Positions 57,696 through 64,000 of a stretch of DNA of 64,000 bases are shown one piece after another. Numbering within the stretch: position 1 is the stretch's first letter; each line of letters opens with the position of its first letter. The notes beneath the pieces are model-generated. The model did no database searches. It saw nothing but the letters and a program-made list of their open reading frames with translations, and had not been told where the DNA came from. The stretch is from Poa pratensis (Eukaryota > Streptophyta > Magnoliopsida > Poales > Poaceae), in the NCBI GenBank assembly GCA_947311845.1, contig CAMZMU010000059.1, positions 43,284,982 to 43,348,981 of the forward strand, written 5' to 3'. Position numbers and translations under genes: made by a program.

Positions 57696-57835
57696 TTTTT
57701 CTAGAAGTTTTCAAAATTTATTTCAATTTAAATTGTTGTATGAACTATATTATTTCAATTTAAATTGTTGTATGAAGTATATTATTTCTAGAAGTTATCA
57801 AAATTTATTTCAATTTAAATTGTTGTATGAGGAGT
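57696..57835. repeat. Short AT-rich tandem repeat
   Basis: TTATTTCAATTTAAATTG followed by TTGTATGA occurs three times (about 57717, 57749 and 57805), with TCTAGAAGTT before two of them. Confidence 0.8.
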
Positions 57836-58019
57836 AGATGCTAGATTTTCCACGAGTGACACTGGCAAAGGCAAAATTAAGAGGAAGAAAGGAGTGGACT
57901 TTTATACTGTTGATGATGATGGGCTCCCATCCAACGCATATATATATACTGCACGGTACTGTATAATGCAGTCGCACGTAGCTGGCGGAGACGATGACCC
58001 GGTCTACCTGTAGCCGCTA

Positions 58020-58273
58020 CTCCCTCCGTTCTAAAATACTCCTAGATGAATTCCATTTATCTAGATACGGATGTATTTAGACTTGTTACACATCTAGATA
58101 TATCCACATGTAGATAAATGAAAGTCATCTACTCACTCCGTTCCAAATTACTTGACTTGAGTTTGTCCAAATACGTATGTATCTAGACACTAAATAAGTA
58201 TAGATACATCCGTATTTAGACAAATCAAAGTCAAGTAATTTGGAACGGAGGGAGTAATTTGAAACGGAGGGAG
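58020..58273. mobile_element. Stowaway MITE with a second Stowaway nested inside
   Basis: The outer element runs from CTCCCTCCGTTCTAAAATAC to the mirrored GAAACGGAGGGAG between TA dinucleotides. Inside it, 58132-58254 is a complete 123-bp Stowaway (CTCACTCCGTTCCAAATTAC and its mirror GTAATTTGGAACGGAGGGAG), also flanked by TA. Confidence 0.88.
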
Positions 58274-58274
58274 T

Positions 58275-59020
58275 ATACGTGTGGATGCGCTCTCATGATC
58301 GAACGCACACAAAAGGGCCGGGCCTCAAAGAGGCAACTGCCTCATATCCCAATTTGGTCACGAAACCTGCTGAAACAAAACGAGAGAGTGCTTGCTGGCT
58401 CCGCGAGAGAAGTGCTCACCGCACGCAAAGGGCTACGCAGGGATGACGGAGAGAGTGGACTTTGTGGCCGGGCTGCAATGTGATGGTGGTCGAGAATAGT
58501 GGACTTGGCCGCGTCCGCAGTGGCTCGTGGCCACCGGCGGCGTGCACTTGGTACGGTGCACCATCTACGTTCGTTCTTGCGTGGTCCAGTGATGCACACT
58601 CTCTGCTAGCCGTGGATGGATGCAAGTGAAAGCTGTGATGTGAGCAGCCGGCGTTGGTGCGGCTCGGCCGCGCAAAACACACTGTGGCGCGTATGTAGCA
58701 TGGCGCCGCTGATGCGGCATGGAACTTGCCGCGGCGCCTCGAGTTTAGACTTTTGGACGGACGGGGTCGGGCGCCGCAGCAGCTAGCTTGGGACGGCGCG
58801 ACTTTTGATATGTGCGCTGACTTTCCCAGCTTGTGTGTATCGTAGCTCTTCCTAGGATAGCTCTTTGTAAGGGAACGTGTATGTCCTTGACAAGTATTTT
58901 GAACGGAGGGAGTACATGATTGAAAACGTTGCTACTCCCTCCAATCTGTTTCAAATATCGTGGATCAGTCAGAGCAGTGGCTGAGGACCCTTCGGGGCAG
59001 CCGCCCTACCTTGGTTTTTT
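58275..59020. other. Unassigned sequence with Stowaway end fragments
   Basis: GAACGGAGGGAGTA (58902-58915) and CTACTCCCTCC (58931-58941) are Stowaway-like ends without complete elements. Frames near 58342-58682 lack domain or codon support. Confidence 0.45.
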
Positions 59021-59149
59021 CCAAAACTCTACTTTGGTCTAAACTGTCACATGGTCACCTCAAAAGCTGAAAACCATTTCAAATACACCTCTCTTTCTCA
59101 AGAGACACTCGCATATTTCTGGAAACTCTCCTCCCTCCCCTATCCTTCT

Positions 59150-60110
59150 CCGTACCAGAGGCGAGCGGAGGGCGACCTCGGCCCGGCCAGCGTCCGCCGG
59201 CGCATCCTAGGATTTCCCTCTCTCCGTCGGCCGCTCCGGCGGCAGGAGGTGGGGGAATCCCCGGATCGGCGCTCCGGCGGTGGAGAAGGGGCGGGGATGG
59301 GCGGATCTGGGGCGGCGGGGTCGAGGAGGGGAGACGCCGCCGTCGTCGTCTTCTAGGGTAGCATCCTCTCCCCGTGCCCGTCGTCGTCTTCGATGGCGGC
59401 GGTTGGCTGCTGCCTTGCCGTGCCGGCGCTTCCTCCGGCGTCGGTGCGGGTTGCGAGTGGTGGACAGGAGGCCGGGGTTGCAGATCATCTTGGTCGTCTT
59501 CGGCGTCGACGGCGTCGGCGCTGGCTCAAGGCGGCGGCTTCGATCTGGTTGTCTTCCAGCTCTGCCCTTCACCGGCAAGACCCAAGCGGTGGACCGAAGA
59601 CGGCGGCTTCGTCGGCGGCTTCCTGGCCGCGGTTCGCTGCGTTCGCCGGCTCGGGTGGAGCTCGGCGGCAGCGCGCGGTCGGCGGTCACCGTGGTGCGGC
59701 GGCGTCGGTGGGAGCTGGGCCTCTTGGACTGGTTTGTAATTTCCTATTTTCCTGAGGTTGTACTGCTAGTTCAGTTTTCATTTCTGTAATCCCATGTACT
59801 CGCTCCTTGTTTACGCTGCTGGTTTCGTTTTCTCCTCCTCCCTCTACAGTAGAGAGAGGTGAAAAAGGAGTCCCGTCGATCTCCTCCTTTAGTCGCCGGC
59901 GGGAGGGCGGATCCCGGCCTACTCCGCTCGCTACGGCGGCGTGGGAAGGTTGGGGTTTCGTTTCTCTTCGCCCGGCGTGTAGGTAGTAGGTCTAGGTTTC
60001 TAGGTGGTGCCGCCGTGAGGGGGAGGAAGGCGCCCGGCGTGTAGGTAGTAGGTCTAGGTTTCTAGGTTGGGGTTTCGTTTCTCTTCGCCCGGCGTGTGAT
60101 TCATCAACAG
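59150..60110. other. GC-rich region with a partial tandem duplication
   Basis: Very GC-rich frames on both strands (up to 169 aa) are of low complexity and unlikely to be genes; the make-up resembles a LINE leader. At 59949-60101 the words TTCGTTTCTCTTCGCCCGGC and GTAGGTAGTAGGTCTAGGTT are duplicated. Confidence 0.5.
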
Positions 60111-60616
60111 TAACGGCGTACAGTGCATGCATGTGCCGCTGGGCATTGGCTGCGTGACTGCGTAGTGCGTAGTGAGCAAATAACCTACAGAGAGAGAGAG
60201 ACGCGGAAGTCAGCCGATGTCGGTCGACTGAGAACTAACTAGTTCTCAGTCGCCTGAGCTCCAGGCGCGCCCAAATGATATTGTTTTGATTGGTGAAATG
60301 GCCATGAGCACTATGAACATGGAGAATTCCAGCACAGATTAACTGCAGTATTACGATGTTTCAAGGTGGACCGTGCATTCATTCATAAATGCGGACATTT
60401 GGTATGTGTAAGATTGTGACCGAAGTGTAGCACGCAAATTGGTAGTATTTGCTTGAATGGTTTCTCAAACTTCTTGTTTGCAAATGCTCTTTCGCCAAAC
60501 TCTAATTCGTTTTAAGAGAAGTGTAATTTTCTCCTCTCAACTTGTAGCCCAGTTCAAGTTACAAATCCAAACTCCACTTTGGTCTGGAAAATGCCACTTC
60601 AAAAGCTCAAAACCTC

Positions 60617-60820
60617 TCAACTTGTAGGGGGCTGCTGTCTATCTTGCCGGTATCTAGTGTTGGTGTCGCGTTGGGGCGTGATCCCACTGTGTTGAACTCT
60701 ATTCCTGTTTGTAAGGGTCGATCCGTGAGTTGTTTTCTGTATCAAACTGTTGTGTACTCTGTCGATGGGGCTTTATTAATTTAAATCCGGGCTCTGCTCG
60801 AGTCTTTCATTAAAAAAAAG
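60617..60820 (+). mobile_element. LINE 3' tail with likely target duplication
   Basis: About 200 bp ending GGGGCTTTATTAATTTAAAT, then CTCGAGTCTTTCATT and an A8 run. AAAGCTCAAAACC before it (60603-60616) and AAAGCTGAAAACC after it (60818-60830) differ by one base and look like an old target duplication. Confidence 0.65.
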
Positions 60821-60920
60821 CTGAAAACCATTTAAAATACACCCCACATTCATATTGTCCATTTTTTTAATCTTTTCCCCAACTAAACAGCCAATCACGT
60901 GAGCTTCTAGATCTGTAGCT

Positions 60921-62756
60921 CACTTTATCTATTCAGAGTGCTAGGAGACAAGCACAACACCCCGACACTCGTCCGGCGAGACTCCCACCATGCCACATCT
61001 TCCCACCTATCGCCCGCTCACGTCCCTCGATTTCTCATCTCCCTTCTACCCCAAAGACCGACGCTGTGAGAATGTCAAAAAAAAAAAAGACCGACGCTGT
61101 GAGGCCTGGCGGAACCCTTGCCCGAGCTCCCTCCATGCCAGCAAGCGTGTCTCGACGAGCTCTAGCCCCATCAGTACGAGGCGATATTGTGAGGTAGAAG
61201 TTACCACATGACACACCTCGTTGTTGTTTTAGCAAGCACTCTTACTTTAGCTCCTCAATGGTTAGGTTCGAGGGTAATTTTTTGAACCAATGTTAGCCAT
61301 CTCATGGACAAGCGAAATCCCACCAAACGGAAAAATAGCTAGGCCATTTTTCGTTAGGGTGCCAGAGCTGTCTTGGGGATATATCAAACATAAAATGTGT
61401 CGGTGATCTTACGAGTACAAAATCAAAATTTAATGAGTTTGTGTCAATAAAATAAGAGCATGTTATCATAACGTTTTCGACCAATGTGTTTGCCGTCCAG
61501 GAAGTTGAGTGATATGCTTTATTTTATATCTCTTTACAACAGTCAACTTTGTTTAAATATTTCTAACAAGAAATTATGCCTCTTTGAATTTAGCTAATAA
61601 TATTTTTGTAATTTGTTATGTTTAATTCAACATGAGCTTGAAGATATATAAATGTAAGCATGCATCACAACTATATCAAGTTGCCCTTTGTAGCTATCAC
61701 TTTTTCGTACAGTATACCCTCTTCCATCAAAACAATACAAAAGCACACACAATTTTCCTTTTTATTATATTTAATCTAAATTGCTGCAGGAATTTTTCGA
61801 CATGGCACACTAACAAAACTGATGATTTAAATGTTGCATAGAAGTGGGAAACGGATTGAGTTAGCACATGAGAGAGAAGATCAACAATGATGAAACTAGC
61901 TTTGTGTGGATCAATTATAAGACTAAGTATTGACTAAATTAAATAGCATTGCATGTCCTAAATAGCACATGTTATTTTTTCCCATTTTATCTTTATATGT
62001 TAATGTGTGGAATAATTTTGTTTTTTCCATTTTTCATCAATTTATTCTACATGGTTATGTAGGTTATTGACTATATAAACAATCTAAGATTACATGGGTA
62101 GTGGGTTAATTTGGCGCATTAGTTATAGATTTAAATACTAACGATATTTATTGAGAATCCCCGAGAGCATACCATCTATTTGGAGGTTGATTTTTCATTA
62201 TATAAAAATAAAGTTTTATAACTAAATGTTTTAGTAGGATGGTCCGATACAAATCATGCCTAGATGCAACCCATATATTTATAGTCATGTTTACACGATC
62301 CCAACATAAAGAAAATATCATGTTAAAAAAAGACGGAAAACTCTAGATGAAATAGCATTTTAGTTTGGGAAATCAACAACACCACAGATTATATGTGACA
62401 TACTCCTTCCATTTCTAATTATAAGATGTTTATATATTTAAATATAGACTACATATGGACTACAATAAGTGAATATACACACTAAAATGTGTGGCATGCG
62501 AATCTGAAAAGAGTTAAAATGTCTTATAGGTATTAAGGAACAGGGAGTAGATGCGATTTTCACATGTTAGCCTCATGAGTCATGAATAAGAGAGAAGTCA
62601 AAAAGTAAAACCGAATGGTGAAGTTTTATGGTTGATGGGCTTCCCGCTTTGATGCTTCAGGTCGCGGTGTTATCGGTCCATCCATATTACTAGCTTTTTT
62701 TAGTGATCATCCATAGCAATCGGGGAGTGACCCCCTACTTTCAAAGAAAAAACAGC
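60921..62756. repeat. Diverged tandem duplication, copy 1 (about 1.8 kb)
   Basis: Order and spacing match copy 2 from 62757 to the window end: AGCTCACTTT, CATGCC.CA.CTTCCCAC, CCTTGCCCGAGCTCCCTCCA, CATAAAATGTGTCGGTGATC, GAGCATGTTATCATAACG and ATAGCATACCATCTATTT-like words, at an offset of about 1,805-1,838 bp. Short frames at 60990 and 62762 share likeness (SSPFYPK, WNPCPSSLHA) but no known domain. Indels differ between copies. Confidence 0.85.
62403..62547. mobile_element. Stowaway-type MITE, 145 bp, in duplication copy 1
   Basis: CTCCTTCCATTTCTAATTAT and the mirrored ATTAAGGAACAGGGAG, between TA dinucleotides. Lies in the last part of copy 1; the matching part of copy 2 is beyond the window. 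Confidence 0.75.
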
Positions 62757-64000
62757 TCACTTTGTCTACTCTGAGTACTAGGAGAGAGGCGTTGCACGCC
62801 CGACACAAACCCGGTGAGCCTCCCGTCATGCCCCAACTTCCCACTTCCCCCTGGCTCACGCCTCTCGATTGCTCATCTCCATTTTACCCCAAGTACCGAG
62901 GCAGCAAGGCCAGGTGGAACCCTTGCCCGAGCTCCCTCCATGCTAGATGCGCGCCTCGACGTGCTCTAACACCATGTGGTACATGACGATATTGTGACAC
63001 AGAAGTTACCACACGACACACCTCGTTTTCGTAGCAAGCACGCTCTAATTTAGCCCCTCCTTGGTTAGGTTCGAGGGTAATTTTTTTAGTCAATGTTAGC
63101 TATCTCATACACAAGCGGAACCTCAACAAAAGGAAAAATAGCTAGGAACTTTTTTGTTAGCGGGACAAAGCAATCTCGGGGATATATCAAACATAAAATG
63201 TGTCGGTGATCTTACGAGTGCAAACTCAAAATTTAATAAGTTTGTGTTAATAAAATACGAGCATGTTATCATAACGTCTTCGGCAAATAGTGTTTACCGT
63301 TCAGGAAGTTGAGTTATATGTTTTATTTTATATCTTTTACAAAGAGTCAACTTTTTTTAATTCTTTATAACAAAAAATAGCGGCTCTTTGAATTAATCGA
63401 ATAATAGTTTTATAATTGGATACATTTAATACAATATGAGCTTCAAGATATATAAATGTAAGCATGCCGCACAACTCAATCAAGTCGGTTTTTATAGCTA
63501 TCATTTTTTCCTACAATAGAAACTCTTCCGACAAGACAATACAAAAGCAAAGTATCCTTTTTATTATATTTAATCTAAATTCTTGCAGGAAATTTCGTCG
63601 TGGCATACTAAAAAAATCGCCTGCTTGTTGAACGGCTAATGATTTAGAAGTTGCATAGAAGCGGGAAACAGATTGAGTTAGCACAAGAGAGAGACCATCG
63701 ACAATGAAAAAACTATCTATGTGTGGATCAATTATAAGACTAAGTATTGACTAAATTAAATAGCATTGCATGTTCTAAATAGGACATGTTATTATTTTCC
63801 AATTTTATCTTTATATGCTAGTGTGTGGAAGATTTTTTTTTTCATTTTGCATCAATTTATTGTACATGGTTATGTGGGTTATTGACTATATACACAATCT
63901 AAGAGCACGTGGGTACGTAGTGGGTTAACTTGGCGTGTTAGTTATATTTTAAAATACTAAAGATATTTATTCGGAATCCCCAATAGCATACCATCTATTT
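62757..64000. repeat. Diverged tandem duplication, copy 2 (runs off the window)
   Basis: Partner of 60921-62756. The window ends at a word (CATACCATCTATTT) that lies at about 62168 in copy 1. Confidence 0.85.

Noticed and set aside
59280..59789. 169-aa GC-rich frame
   Set aside because: All frames on both strands are open here because of base composition; residue make-up is Arg/Gly/Ser-rich and no motif is seen.

Overview
The window is nuclear DNA from a large, repeat-rich grass genome, most likely a Triticeae species (wheat, barley, rye or a wild relative). The case rests on a BARE-1/WIS/Angela-type Copia element, Tat- and Tekay-type Gypsy elements, a Sirevirus LTR, CACTA and hAT elements, Stowaway MITEs and grass-type LINE and SINE tails. 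No bacterial, phage or CRISPR feature is present. About four fifths of the sequence is transposable element. I recognise one ordinary host gene, an Aux/IAA auxin-response repressor on the minus strand (about 56.4 to 53.9 kb).

Region by region. 1-28.67 kb is one nested stack. The oldest member is a Tat-lineage Gypsy element (B) that runs from a truncated gag at 4650 to its 3' LTR end near 28667. Three elements landed inside it: a Tekay-type Gypsy element (A, 3' part and LTR, 1-4649) in gag; a complete BARE-1-type Copia element (C, 7351-16072, duplication CTACC) in pol; and a non-autonomous CACTA element (24629-28572, duplication CTT) in the 3' LTR. B also carries a spliced antisense gene (23206 to 19469, minus strand), an 18-copy tandem array and an 88-bp tandem array. 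28.67-39 kb holds a LINE tail, a SINE, the 3' end and LTR of a Sirevirus-like Copia element, a reverse-oriented LTR remnant and a short mitochondrial atp9-like fragment. 39.0-44.1 kb is a complete Ale-type Copia element (D) with two identical 231-bp LTRs. 44.7-47.7 kb is a decayed LINE (F) split by a hAT MITE and by a second LINE (G) whose 5' end is inverted. 47.7-50.6 kb has a small gene-like ORF and a local duplication split by a retroposon. 50.6-58.9 kb is the gene island: the Aux/IAA gene flanked by MITEs. 59-64 kb has GC-rich repeats, a LINE tail and a diverged 1.8-kb tandem duplication running off the window.

How the parts work together. The retroelements are separate units, each carrying its own gag, protease, integrase, reverse transcriptase and RNase H. 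Target-site duplications give the order of events: A, C and the CACTA element are younger than B, and C and D are the youngest because their LTR pairs are essentially identical. The antisense gene of B splices in phase across six introns and has its own TATA-like motif, so it is probably a second, independently transcribed gene of the element.

A warning about the sequence. The Aux/IAA gene, element D and the end of the antisense gene are broken by single-base losses, most of them at short homopolymers. Assembly error is at least as likely as real mutation, so pseudogene calls here should be treated with care.
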